DNA of 64,000 nucleotides. Origin: Daphnia carinata. Its lineage: Eukaryota > Arthropoda > Branchiopoda > Diplostraca > Daphniidae. The notes under the pieces are model-generated. The model saw nothing but the letters and a program-made list of their open reading frames with translations. It searched no databases and was not told the origin of the DNA. Position 1 is the first letter of the stretch, and each line of letters starts with the position of its first letter. Location of the stretch: assembly GCF_022539665.2 (NCBI RefSeq), contig NC_081337.1, positions 922,239 through 986,238 of the forward strand, in the 5' to 3' direction. Both the position numbers and the translations under genes were made by a program. Shown piece by piece: positions 10,816-22,199 of the stretch.

Positions 10816-11260
10816 TGGTCTGGCACCGCTGCTTCCACTTCCCGCTTGTCCTTTCCACGAATTAGTATTTTTGTATATTGTAACTTGTGTGACATGTTAT
10901 ACAGTCAAGGTCAGTGTCTGTCTGTCTGAGTCTGAGAAGTCAGTCTCGATATAGTCCCAATCGAGTCTCCAACGAAAGAGTTAGAAGCTTCTTGGTGCAC
11001 GCCCACGTTAAACCATTTTCCATAGTAATATTGTAACTTAGTGCTATTTTCCAGCCTCGAAGTGAGTTTAGCTTTCTTTTCGTACACATATCTAGTTCCT
11101 GTACGTATCACATTGAGATCTCGGAGTGCGGCCCTTTCCATCCACCCTTTGCCCCTTCTTCATCATGATTCGCCATCAACCATCATTGTCCAAGAATACA
11201 TTCCGTTGCGATTAGACCGGTCTCTAATTCCGGAACTATTGAACACCTAGATTTAAACGA
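10816..11260 (+). repeat. Possible 3' LTR of BEL/Pao element 2
   Basis: Begins TGGTCTGGC directly after the polypurine-like GGGGGAGTA and contains TATTTTTGTATATTGTAAC near 10866. No second copy is visible in the window, because the left part of the element is missing, so neither its end nor its LTR nature can be proven. Confidence 0.3.
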
Positions 11261-13600
11261 GTTCGATGCTGTTGTGCAACGGCTGAAGAAAAATGTGGAA
11301 AATTTTTGCCGTTGGAAAGCTAGTTCTTTTTTCTACCGGAGCCGAGACTAACTGCTTAGATGTCAATTGTGGTGGCCAGCTACAACTAGACAGCAATTAG
11401 TTGTTGTTTATGATGCGCCACCGTCCATTGGTCCCTAATAGTGATGCGATGCATTCAACAATGGTTAATCGATTTCAAAATCTATTGACGCAGCACTGAA
11501 ACGTGGTTTTCAACGCTGTTTCGGCCAATCAGAAATAACTGAAGGAAAAATGTTAAATCTTGTTTGGAAGAAGCTCAGAGCAAAATTACCAGCTACAGAT
11601 ACTGGTGATCTTCTGATTCAGATCTGGTGATACTCGTGATTTCTGGTTACTACTTTCACGCACCATCTTCACTATGTCTACGTTCTACGTTACTATCTTC
11701 CATCGATCCAACTGCTTGTCAACATGGACGATTGGAAACAGAAAAAGTTGCTTTAAGAATGAGAGGCATCTATGCATATACAACAATCCTCAATTACCAA
11801 TGAATGAAACGGCAGTCGAACCCATTTCTGCCGTTTATTTGGACCCCGTAACCAACGAAATACAACCGCCAGATGCCCTCAACGATGTCATCGACTATCT
11901 TAATATCAGTTTGAGAAAGAGTACCCCGTTTCTCTTTTTTACCCAACGCGACTTCTATGCATTAGTTGTTATCAATTATAAAAATTGCACTCGATACGTC
12001 AAAAAAAACAAAAGTAAGTCTTTATTAGGGGGCGTACGCTTCGAAACACATCAAGGAAAGCGAAAAAGCTCTGGCGGAAATGTTGCGTGCATTATCCATC
12101 TACGAAGAAAAGGTCGAGGTCACTGAAAATCAATTAGAGCACGTTTTATTCACTTCACAGCTACTGACAGCTGTCTCAGTCGGAATCAGTCGATTGTTGT
12201 CCGCTGCAAGAGCAGCCACCAATGGAAAACAGTGGGTGCATTGCTGACCGCTTTTTTGGCAAAAAGCAACTTGCTTTTTGACATGTCTCACAAGACGGCC
12301 GTTCTACCATTGACGCAAACAGTGCCATTCCTTCAAGCAGAGGCTATTCCAACGAATATCAATAAGAAAGGACAAGTCCTTGTCGTGATTTACGATAACG
12401 TTATCGCAATTGTTTTGCCAGGATATGACTTTCTGAACTTTCATTAAAAGTCACAAAATGGTAGCCAAGAACACTTCAGCTCATTGTCAGACTTACATAC
12501 ATGGAACGCTGTCTGATGATATTACGGAAAAATTACATTCTTCATCTAATTATATAACATATGAATTTACAAGATTAACAACTACCATTGAAAACTGTTG
12601 ATTATTAAAGATTACAACTGCCTTTTCTTTTTTGTGACTAAGAAACTTTGACCAAGATCCATTAATTCATGCAGAAGCGGTTAAGAATTTCTGAAGCAAA
12701 AATTTCAATTAATTGACGGTAATCCTTATTAAGTGACATATTGTCTTCAAGAACGTACAAAAATAATGGCTGATTTATCTCAGAAAACGGATGCCTGACA
12801 TTTTGAATTTGGAGACGGAACAAAATGAAGACAATGTCCGTTCAGAAAAAGAGAACTGTACGCTAAAGGGGCAATGATTACGTTCAAACTGACCTGAACC
12901 CGCGGCAACCTTGTAAAAAAGAGTGATCGCAATTGGTGGGCCACCTACCTGCCATACCAACAAACCGCAACTAGCAAAAGACGTCAAATCGATGACCTTT
13001 CTCAGATATATACCGAATTTTTAAGAAAGTTTTTGTCGTTCGGGAATTAATTCTAGAGAACTAGAATTCTTTTACAATGGTAATCTAGCGATGACACTCC
13101 CGCTGTCGATTTGTTGTAAGATGAACAAGATCTGCAACGGCTAAAACGACAGATAACGCTCATTCCATCGAAGATCATTTGGTTGCAAAACTAACCAGCT
13201 TTCAGAGCAACAAACCGAGACGAGAGTTACTGTGGAGCAAGAAAAGATTGCCATAAGCCCGTTACCGAAGAGGAAGAAAACCGGGACCTTTTCCCTTCCC
13301 GGTAGAGCCAGTCTAGCTGTGCATGCAACAAATCCACAGCACAACGATGCAGCAAATAATTGAAATCAGGCGATCTTAGATCACGTGATCAACAAACGAG
13401 TCAAGTTGCTCTCGAAAGTAGAAAGCGCATTGCTTCAAAATTAATATACCGTGTGCTCTTTTGTAGGGAGCAGTGTCCATTTTCTGGCAATGGAAGAACA
13501 TTCACTTCACTGAACTTCGAACGCGAAACAACATTAGGCCTTCAATTTCATTGCAACTAGTTAACTTATTGCAATTAATTAAGAATTATGCTTGCAACAT
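11261..13600. other. Non-genic stretch with short unidentifiable open frames
   Basis: A longer plus-strand frame at 11674-12126 and another at 12232-12447 show no motif I can name, and they lack splice or promoter context. I read them as remnants of an element related to the helicase fragment that follows, without proof. Confidence 0.3.
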
Positions 13601-13649
13601 ATTTCGGAAGCCAATGATCCGTTAAAGCCAATTTGGCGACACAAATGGG

Positions 13650-13907
13650 TTGCATGTCAACCCATTTCAACGTGTTACTACGACATGTTCTCTTCACCTC
13701 GGCACAGGCGAAACTGGTAAATCACGCATCATTCAGGCATTCATCGATTCTGCAAGGCAGTGGCAATCCATCGTCAGTCACGTCATTTGTGTGGCCGCCA
13801 TTCTAATAGGCGGATGTACACTTCGCACTGCACTAGGCATCATCATCGACGTACTGCAACCGCAAACATCCGTCGTCGATTTCTATAGCAAACAAATTAC
13901 AATTTAA
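13650..13907 (+). pseudogene. PIF1/Helitron-like helicase fragment
   Basis: The frame reads HLGTGETGKSRIIQAFIDSA. This is a Walker A region (GxGxTGKSR) followed by the helix typical of PIF1-family helicases carried by Helitron-type elements. It continues ILIGGCTLRTALGI, matching the motif Ia region (LIGGxTLHxALG) of the same family. Position +2 of the P-loop is Glu-Thr where Gly-Thr is usual, and the remaining helicase motifs are not visible, so this is a fragment. Helicases of this type unwind DNA for rolling-circle transposition. A host PIF1 pseudogene is an alternative. Confidence 0.5.
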
Positions 13908-15450
13908 TCAATAAATTTTTTTATAGGCGTGCATGCAATGTTAATAGCCAAGGGTTCAACATCGATCAAACACCTTTACTCCATAACCATGTTTTACAGA
14001 TGACAAAATATCCTTCGGAAACCTCTCCAAGGAGCCTTAACACATTGGAAGCAGTTGTACAATAACGCTTCAAATTGAAAGAAAAAAGGAAAAAGAGAAT
14101 GGCAATAATGTATTTTGATTTTATCATTTAGAAAAGTGCGATCACAAGCATTTGTTGAGACGAGTATTTTGGATAGAACGACTTACGGCTTACAGACGCT
14201 GAAAAGTGTCACCGCAAAGTAAAAAAAAACCACGCTTCTATTCGACAAATCCCTTAAAAAACAGAAGCCCCGTTCCCCACCAGTGACGCCCCAAGTCAAT
14301 CATGGCGCTGACTGGCATCAAATTAAATTTAAAATCGATATTCATGGAACAAGATAATGGTACTTTGTTCAAACAAGTGACGACTGCAAAAATAAATCAA
14401 ATAATTCAGAAACTAAAAGCAGAGCTAGGTTTAATCGAAAAAGGAGGTGTGACTATCATGTCTTATCATCAAAGGAGATCAATTCGCCGACCACAACGGA
14501 AGGGCAGGTAAAGCTTTTGAACATTGAACATGCTCGAAACGGCACAGTAATGGTTACCTGCACAAAGCCAAGATTGGCAAACAGCTCTCGGGTCACGATC
14601 TAACAAGTCCCTATAAGAAATAAAGACGAAAAAGTGTATCTAAACCTCAAGCATCACGGCTACGAAGTCGTGTACAGTCGAAACTCAGTGTACCACTCAA
14701 GACAGATAGAGGCTCAGGGAAAGATACGCCAACGGGAGGAAAGGAAGGAACCACCCACCAACACCAATGGTAGCTATAGAATTCAAAGGCGGTACTCCTA
14801 ACGAAAGTTTTCTAAATGGAACTACATTTTCATCGAGACCATACAGTATCCTCCAGAAAAAAGATGAACCCCCTCAGACAAATAAAAGCAAATTTAAAAT
14901 TTTGAATGCTAGATGGCATTTTTTTATTCAGGGGTGGAAAACAAAAACGCGTGATTATATTTGTTTTTGTTTTATTTTAATGCGCAAATTCCAGACAGTT
15001 GCCGAAGGCAAACGACTCAAAAAATTTTTTTCGAAAAAAGGGAAACTGAAGATTTCAGACCGCCGGGAAAAGCCAATAAACTGACAAAGACCAATATGTC
15101 ACCCTTTCCAACCCTTCCTATAAAAGCACTGGCCTATCCTGATTATAGGAAAAATCATGTCATATAATCTATTATACTAGCTATTTAATTTAAAAAGCTG
15201 ATACCCAGATAAGAATCTACCTGATCCGAAGCCACGTCAGGATTCTGAGAAATGAGAGTGTGGACTCCTTAGCATCACTTGTCAGACAAAGCCCTCACCA
15301 GGGCTTGCAACTCATTAACAACGTCAGAACAAACAGCCATTTTTTAACAGTAGTCATGAGAAAAGCAAGCTTGGAAGGGTTAAGACAAAGAAACACACAA
15401 AGAAAAAGATTAACAGAAGAAAACAAACCAGAAGAAAAAATGGCACCAAT
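13908..15450. other. AT-rich non-genic stretch
   Basis: Contains short open frames (14302-14511, 14767-15084, 15260-15526) of lysine-rich composition without recognisable domains. Some may be decayed LINE sequence upstream of the LINE 3' end, but nothing decisive is seen. Confidence 0.3.
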
Positions 15451-15459
15451 AGCAATCAA

Positions 15460-15803
15460 AAGAAAATTCTTGCGAATCAATAGCAATCGCAAGAATTCTC
15501 TTAAGATTAAAAACGGGGCACAATAGGCCAAAGTCACAACTAGCTAGGTTTATTCCTCAACAGAATCCAAAATGTCAAGAATGTGGTGAGCCTGAGACCA
15601 CCGAACATCCCCTGCTAAAATGCCCAGACCTAGTAATGGAAGACTTAGAAATAAAACAACACTTCACAAATAAACATCTAAAACTTAACTTAATAACCTT
15701 GCTAGGACTTAATCTAGAATTGAACCACTGCACCCAATACGAGAGCTTACAACAAAAAAAAAAAACAACAGAAAATCCAATCATCCAAACCAAATCACTC
15801 ACC
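15460..15803 (+). pseudogene. LINE (non-LTR retrotransposon) ORF2 3' end
   Basis: The frame running through 15480-15803 reads RILLRLKTGHNRPKSQLARF, then CQECGEPETTEHPLLKCPDL. This is the CCHC-type zinc motif (CxxCGxxETxEHxLxxCP) at the C-terminus of I/Jockey/CR1-like reverse transcriptases. The rest of ORF2 is absent or scrambled upstream, as is usual for 5'-truncated LINE copies. Confidence 0.7.
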
Positions 15804-16084
15804 TAAGGCATCAATTCCCGAAAAAAACACCACTTAATAACTCAAAGGAGAAGAATCAAATTTCCGGCATCCAGGAAACAACAATAGCATCCAATACCCA
15901 AGCCACAACAAACCCAAGGACAAAGAACAAGAAGAATGTCGGGAGAAAAGGGCAAACCTTTGCCCATCACCTAGAAATAGATCTGGCCAGTAGATGTCCT
16001 CTTCAGAGCCCCATGACATTAAAATAGAAAAAAAGCTGTGTTAAGATCGATAAAAGCGTTTGGATCGGCATCGATTATAATTAT

Positions 16085-16205
16085 GTGTCTTTCTTCTACT
16101 TCTTTGTCTTCTTCTTCTTTGTCTTCTTTCTTTTTAACTTTCTCTCCTAACTTCTTCTTTCTCTTCTTTTTTCCGCTTCTTTCATCTTTTTTTTCTTTCC
16201 TTCTT
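16085..16205. repeat. Polypyrimidine CTT/TTC-rich low-complexity tract
   Basis: About 120 bp almost entirely of C and T with recurring CTTCTT on the plus strand. It produces spurious Lys/Glu-rich or Ser/Phe-rich open frames. Confidence 0.8.
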
Positions 16206-16836
16206 TTGAAACCTGGATCTTGATCGGGTTGACCAATGAGTTCGGATTTCAATTCAGGTTGTCTAATATACTCTATGGGCGGAATTTGGACGGGGTGTCA
16301 GGTGAAATTGATGGCGTCGGGTCGTCGTTGGGAAGTTCAGCGGGTGATGCCATTTGATGACGGTTCACGTTCAATGTAAAAAAACCGTACCATGTTTCTC
16401 CCTGATATGGCGCATGATGGTAATATTATTCTAAAATCCGAGTGAATGAATTGGCTCTGGGACCTCTTGGAGGACAGCTCTTTTAAATGTTTTTCTGGAG
16501 CTGCAGTGTTTGTTGGCCCGGGGTGTGGCCAACAAACACTGGGGTGTCCCGCTTAGAGTTGGCTAGGTGATCACTCCTCTTTTTCTACTAAGATTTTCTT
16601 ATACTGGATATTACCAGGATTTCCGAAAAATCGCGAAATTGCCTCGGGAATCTGGACCCTGTCCACAACCTCTCCAAGCCTGCAGCCCTCCTCTGCAGCC
16701 CTTTTGATTTTCTCCGACTCCCTAATTTTTGTACAGATTTTACAGACCCTACGTTAATAAATGAAGAGAATTACAGAGAACCTTTGAGGTTGAATCGCTG
16801 TTGGAACCTTTGACCTCAGAGGTTCCCCCAGAGACT

Positions 16837-17250
16837 TAACCCAGACAACACGCCTGGTTTTTTTCGGGATAAAAGCCGTCTTTTCGAAACCGAATTGTAG
16901 GACCGGAAAAAGACAGCTTTTATCAGGCCCAGACTGGTTCTTTTTTGCCAAAACGTGCGGTCCGAACCGCAATAAAAGATACGTTTTTTATCGGGCCTAA
17001 ACTAGGCATATTCCACGACCTTACGCGGTTCGAAACGCTGTGAAAAAGACGGCTTTTACTGGGCCGAAATCAGGCTTTTTAACCAAAGTACACATGGTCT
17101 GAAACCCAGACAACACGCCTGGTTTTTTCCGGGATAAAAGCCGTCCTAAAAACCTTATATAGGACCGGAAAAAGAAAGCTTTTATCGGTCCCAAACTAGG
17201 CACATTTCACGACTTTATACGGTTTGAAACCCTGTGAAAAAGACGGATTT
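16837..17250. repeat. Direct repeat family, units about 268 bp apart
   Basis: The segment ACCCAGACAACACGCCTGGT near 16838 recurs at 17105 and is followed in both places by CGGGATAAAAGCCGTC and TAGGACCGGAAAAAG. The tail with AAACTAGGCA...GTGAAAAAGACGG at 16990-17060 also recurs at 17200-17250. A diverged copy continues at 17700-17950. No coding content. Confidence 0.75.
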
Positions 17251-17607
17251 ATGCCTTATCAAAAAGTTTACGAGAATCAAGCTATTGAAATAAGTGTAAG
17301 CTAAAATAAAGGGAGTCAGGAAAACATATACATTAATTTAGCATAAGAAATGCTCCAAACAAGCATTAGTTATGATAGGACTTAAATATCAAATAATTCA
17401 TTTCCTTAAAAAATTTTAAAATCATACCTCAGTTTGGAAAAATTTAGCATAATTGGGTTAATTACATTTGATGGGAACTAGGGTTTACTTTAATTTCGAC
17501 TACATCTTTATGTTTTTAAAATCCTGTTTGGGATCTGTTGTCGAAAAAAACTTAAGTATTTTCCTACATTTCTGTTAAATGGCTCGGGAATACTAGCATT
17601 ATCATGT

Positions 17608-17685
17608 GTAGAATGGTCTAGTGGAAAGAGCATCTGAAAGTAGTGCGGTAGACCCGATTTCGATTCCAGCCACGGTAATCTTTTT
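17608..17685 (+). repeat. tRNA-like (SINE head or tRNA pseudogene)
   Basis: AATGGTCTAGTGGAAAGAGC resembles a pol III box A, and GATTTCGATTCCAGCC about 45 bp later resembles box B (GGTTCGAATCC). The spacing fits a tRNA-derived SINE head. The cloverleaf stems do not pair well by eye, so a functional tRNA is unlikely. Confidence 0.4.
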
Positions 17686-17699
17686 TCACTTTGCCTTTA

Positions 17700-17950
17700 A
17701 TGTACGGGCGGGCAAAAAACTTTTATTAGCCCAATAAAAGACGTCTTTGGGCCTGACCAAAAGACGTCTTTAGGACCACGTCACGGTACAAGAACCCTAC
17801 AAAAGACCGTTTATAACCCAGGTTTGGCGGTCATAAATACCAGAATTAGTCGATTTTTGGCCCATTCTGGGACGTTTTTAATACGGTATGCACCGTCCCG
17901 TTGACTAGGAAAAAAGACGTCTTAAAGACGGAAAGGTGCTGTCTGGGTTA
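17700..17950. repeat. AAAAGACGTCTTT palindrome-rich repeat
   Basis: AAAGACGTCTTT occurs at about 17727, 17759 and 17913 together with related AAAGACGG and TAAAAGAC words. This appears to be a diverged continuation of the repeat at 16837-17250. No gene. Confidence 0.55.
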
Positions 17951-18118
17951 TAGAAAAAACTATTAGACTTAAATTAAAGAAACTGGTTTGAATAATCATT
18001 TAAGAAGAAGTTCAGCCCATTTACCGTTAGCAAAAAATAAATTGAAGAAATTAAAAGATGGAAAAGACTTAAGTCAAACGAGGCATAAGTTTCTCCATTG
18101 TTTTTTACCATCTTTTTT

Positions 18119-18650
18119 TACTTGGGCTGGGAAAAATCACGTGCAATGTTTTCCCCTTATCCCAGCTGGTAGTGCCTCTGTCGGTAACGGAAAAAAACAT
18201 TTTTGAGGCAAAAAAAAACTTGCGTATCCTAACCAAAAAATATTCCTATTAAAAATTAGATTAATTACATTAAAATTACTTACAAGGTAAAATTGGGAAA
18301 GAGTGTTACAGAAAAGCAGCTTAGAAATCGAGATCTAAAAAAAATCTCTAGTATATAAAATTTTTTTTAAAAAACATCGTATTGCCATACACCACGATGT
18401 TGCTGGACGCAGCGTTTGGAGGTTTGTTTACTAGTATGCAAGTCAACAACCTCATATGATAAAAGCTTTAAAAAATTGAAAAAATAACCTGTTCTTTTTT
18501 CACTAGGCACTATAGATTTCATCAGCTTGTAATGATTCCCATCCTCCCAATTACCCAATCGCGCATGACAACCGTCTCCGTAAAGGCTTATATGAAAAAG
18601 CTCTGAAAACAGCAGGTGTTCGGACACTTTTTGTGGGTACTATTTATTGT
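18119..18650 (+). repeat. Tc1-like dispersed repeat, copy 1 (modules A and B)
   Basis: Module A (18119-18163) includes TTGGGCTGGGAAAAATCACG. Module B (18487-18650) includes TTTCATCAGCTTGTAATGAT and ends GTGTTCGGACACTTTTTGTG then GGTACT. Both recur at 23.5-23.8 kb, module A there inverted. The complement of the module B end (AGTACCC...GTGTCCGAACACC) resembles Tc1/mariner terminal repeats, and a related end is seen at 58589. Confidence 0.7.
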
Positions 18651-18862
18651 TACGGAATCCGTCGACTACCTGACGACCTAGACGTAGGACCTCCGTAAGT
18701 CTCTAAGGAAGGTGAAGCACGGAGGGGCGAGAGGAAAGAGAGAAGGGCTAGTTGGCCTTAGTCTAGTGAAAGAAGACAGTGTGTTACCCATAATCTACAA
18801 CGTTACCTAATCCAGAATATTTGGTATGATTTACCCTATCTAAGCAATTTTAGTTTTTTCCC

Positions 18863-19045
18863 CAGACCGTTTAGGTATCTATGTCGCTGGCATGGACGGT
18901 CGGGTGTTATCGATCTAGTGTTCAGTCCGTCCAGGTATCTATGTCGTTGTGGTATTGACGGACTTTTTTGTTGACCTAGTGTTCAGACCGTCCAGGTATT
19001 TATGTTGTTAATATGGACGTTCTGGTTTTGTTCTAGAGCAGAATG
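18863..19045. repeat. Tandem repeat, three units of about 60 bp
   Basis: Units start at 18863, 18923 and 18984, each with CAG[AT]CCGT(CC/TT)AGGTAT and ending CTAGTGTT. The third is more diverged and fades after about 19040. Confidence 0.85.
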
Positions 19046-19399
19046 TCAGTAAAGACGTTCGACGATGCTCATCATGTCGTTAAAACTTGTAAACCTCTGT
19101 AGTAGACACGAAATAATCAAGTAACGCCTAAGCAAACAGTCAGAAACGTAACAATATTATATATATTTATTTGTAAAATGCAAATATATTATACATTTAA
19201 AATTATTTAGATATTTTATAGATTTCCTCATTTATTGTAAATCATACTTATTTTGATTATTTTATGCCATTGTGTCTAGCATGAGCTTCATTAGCTAAGG
19301 TAGGCAGCAAACGCTTGCGTGCATGTAGTCGCTGGTGAGAACTATGGATTCTGTAATGGAATGTGAAGTAGCCGAATATCCGCGGTAAGTAGCCGAAAT

Positions 19400-21240
19400 C
19401 TTCATGGTTTTGCAAACGTTACACACAAACGACACCTTCGGCAAAGTATCAAGGAGTTGAACTCAACGAAGTACTGTTAAAATGTCCCATCTCATCCATG
19501 ACATAGGTGCTACCCTTCTTCTCTTCAGAGAAAATCCGGTGTCTCAATCTGGGAATATTCAACAAATGTTTCTCTAAGTTACCGTGAAGAGAGAAGATCG
19601 CTCCTCTCTACGATTTCTATGGCGTCCACCTGACTCTCGAAAAAGACCCACCGTATATGAGATGCAGCGATAAATCTTTGCATCGGTTTCATCCCCTTTC
19701 ATCTGCTACGAAGTGCTTCGACATATCGCTGACCTACATCATCAAGAATTTCCTGAAGCTGCTGAACAAATCTACAAGAACTTCTATGTGGATAATCTTC
19801 TGGATTATTTTACACCCAAGCGGAGGCTAGCCCAGCAGTCAAAGATTCTACAGCATTGCTGAAAAGGGAGGTTTCCATCTAAATCAATGGCTCTCTTCAT
19901 CTCGACGGATATTGTCTCGTGTTCCAGAAGGTGATCGTAATCAACCTAGTCTGAATTTGGATCTAGAAGATGTGCACACGGAGAGAACCTTAGGTGTTTT
20001 ACATGACAGCGAAAGTGACAGCTTCATCTTTGATGTTAAAAAGGACGACGAAGCGAGTACGAAGCGTCAGATCTTAAGTGCTGCATCTACCTTGTATGAC
20101 CAACTGGAGTTTTTATCACCAGTGATCCTTAGCGCCGAAAGAATTCAACAAGAATTGTGTCTTGTCGGTATTGACTGACATGACCAAGTTTCCGAAGTAA
20201 TTGAACACCAGTGGAACAAGTGGACTACTAATCTTAGCCAGCTCGAAGCGTTCAAGATGCCGCGAGCTTTAACTTTGTCTAGTGACATCCAAGACATTCA
20301 GTTGCATGCCTTTTGTGATGCATCCACCGTTGGGTTTGGCTCTGTGGTGTATCTACGAGCAACCTATCGCAATAATATTGTCACTAAAAACTATCACAAT
20401 CATATTTCGTAACGTCAAAGTCCCGCGTGGCAACTCTTCGTTTGCTTACCGTTTCGAAATTAGAACGCAGTTGTGGCACTACGCCTTGTAAAATTCGTTC
20501 AATCGACCCTGCGCTTACCAGCCAAACAATTCATCTATTTGTCTGATTCTAAAACTTTTCTCCAGTGGATAGCCTCGAAGACATGTCGCTTTCAGACGTT
20601 CGTCGCTAACCAAACATCCGAAATCTTAGAGCATTCTCAACCAACTGAATGTCCCAGGTATCGAAAATCCAGCTGATGAATGCAGCAGAGGACTTTTTCC
20701 TGATGAGATGATGGAGAATTGCCGTTGGGTAAATGGCCCAGCCTTCTTGCAGCAAGCAAGAGGGAAAGTCGGATCGCGACAAATCGCGCACTGGGGTTAA
20801 ATGCATTCAGGTCCCTGCTAATCATTGCATCAAATCAGTACAATTGGAGACACATTCTGAAGAAATACAGGCTTTAAAGGAGATAAAGCTATTACAATTG
20901 AGTTAGACGCTAATAACTTTATCACCATTTCTGGATGAAGAAGGATTACTGCCAGTAGGAGGTCGCTTGAATTACGCCCTCTCGGACGACCAAAAGGTCG
21001 TCTGTCAACCTTGTATAGCGACCATGGAACGCAAATTGTTGCTGGGGACAAAGTAATCCAACAAGGCATCGAGCGTCTTAAGGAACAAAAAATCGTTGCC
21101 CACATGGTACAGCAAGAAAACAAGTGGCATTTTTCACCACCATTAGCGCCGCTCTTAAGGGGAGTTTGGGAATGTCGTATGAAATCGGAAAAGGTTCTCT
21201 GGAAGCCATTGTAGAATCACGTCTCCTTACCGAAGACTAC
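19400..21240 (+). pseudogene. BEL/Pao element 3: RT, RNase H, part of integrase (decayed)
   Basis: In changing frames the plus strand reads LIHDIGA...LLRFRENPVS and QQMFLQVTVKREDR near 19480-19600 (RT block A), then NFYVDNLLDYF near 19780 (catalytic block with VDN instead of VDD). At 19960-20180 it reads TERTLGVLHDSESDSFIFDV then ILSAASTLYDQLEFLSPVIL. RNase H follows at 20290-20680 (LRLPAKQFIYLSDSKTFLQW). At 20690-20770 it reads NPADECSRGLFPDE...CRWVNGP. Integrase is reduced to YSDHGTQIVAGDKVIQQGIE and KWHFSPPLAPLLRGVWE; the zinc finger and the first part of the core are deleted. Confidence 0.78.
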
Positions 21241-21254
21241 GATTACCGTGTACC

Positions 21255-21440
21255 ATCTGTTAATGCTTAAAGGAAAGTCCCCCGATACTTTTGTAACGCT
21301 ACAAACCGAGCTTTCCCGCGCGCTCTAACCAGTAAAATACGAAGACCACTTGGAAGTCAGGTTGCGGTCGAGACAACAAGAGGTGGCCGAACCGTTCACA
21401 GATTATTTTCACGATGTTCTATACATGTGTTCCACAGGCT
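21255..21440 (+). pseudogene. LTR-retroelement gag fragment
   Basis: The frame reads SPDTFVTLQTELSRAL, EVRLRSRQQEVAEPFTDYFH and VLYMCS, resembling the retrotransposon gag capsid core (LxxRxQxxxEpvxdYfxxvxxLC). It is a short, isolated remnant adjoining BEL element 3 but belongs to a gypsy-type gag. Confidence 0.4.
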
Positions 21441-21639
21441 GGTCGCGAGGCAATATGTACTACATAGTACATAATCGCGCCTACAGTTTTCTTTATGGGG
21501 AAAGTGTGTGTTGTCGCCCCTAGGGCTTTGATTTGGTTGCTTTAATGGTTAAACCGTTAAAGTTAAACCAGTTAAACAAAAATGCGTGTAGCGCATGTCT
21601 TAATTTTTTCGAAGCGAATAATATGAATTAGGTTTATAT

Positions 21640-21935
21640 AAATTTATATTTACAATATTATGATAATGTACATAAATGCTACAATATAATAAATACACAT
21701 ACAGTATATACAGTATGTTATAATTATATATATATATTTATACATACGTACAATTATATTTATATATTTGTACATACATACAATTATAATATATATATTA
21801 CTATTATATATATGTACAATAGTTATGGTAATTGAAATAAACGAATATAAGAGAAACAATTTTTTAATTATTTGTCAGCAAAATTAATTATGATATTCGC
21901 TGATTTAATATATAAATAATATAAATATAATACAA
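21640..21935. repeat. AT microsatellite-like tract
   Basis: Dominated by TATA/ATAC words (TATATATTTATACATACGTA and variants). It generates Ile/Tyr-rich spurious frames. Confidence 0.75.
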
Positions 21936-21938
21936 ATC

Positions 21939-21961
21939 GATAGCCCTTGGTAAGGGCTATC
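21939..21961. repeat. Perfect 10-bp-stem hairpin, copy 1
   Basis: GATAGCCCTT, a 3-base GGT loop, then its exact complement. A second hairpin of the same design lies exactly 200 bp downstream with a compensated base pair. Confidence 0.8.
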
Positions 21962-22138
21962 CATTTTTAGGTAATTGTAATCAATATTTTCAAATCGAAA
22001 AAATTTTTAACGCAAAATGTGTTTTTGTTGTTTTTCTATCTAAGGTTCTAATGGACGCAACCGATAAAAACAAAAAAATTTATATTACACTTAAACTTTT
22101 TCCTTTTCTGAAAATTTAACATAAGTTTCATAGAATTA

Positions 22139-22161
22139 GATAGCTCTTGATAAGAGCTATC
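22139..22161. repeat. Perfect 10-bp-stem hairpin, copy 2
   Basis: GATAGCTCTT, a GAT loop, then its exact complement. Relative to copy 1 one C-G pair is replaced by T-A on both arms, so pairing is preserved. Confidence 0.8.
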
Positions 22162-22199
22162 GATTGATCCAAAATTTGTCAATTTTAACTGCTTATTTT

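Noticed and set aside
16019-16252. Lys/Glu-rich frame as a nuclear protein
   Set aside because: It arises from a CTT/TTC polypyrimidine tract.
17608-17685. Functional tRNA gene
   Set aside because: Box A and box B words are present, but acceptor and anticodon stems do not pair convincingly.
21650-21859. Ile/Tyr-rich minus-strand frame
   Set aside because: It is the translation of an AT microsatellite.
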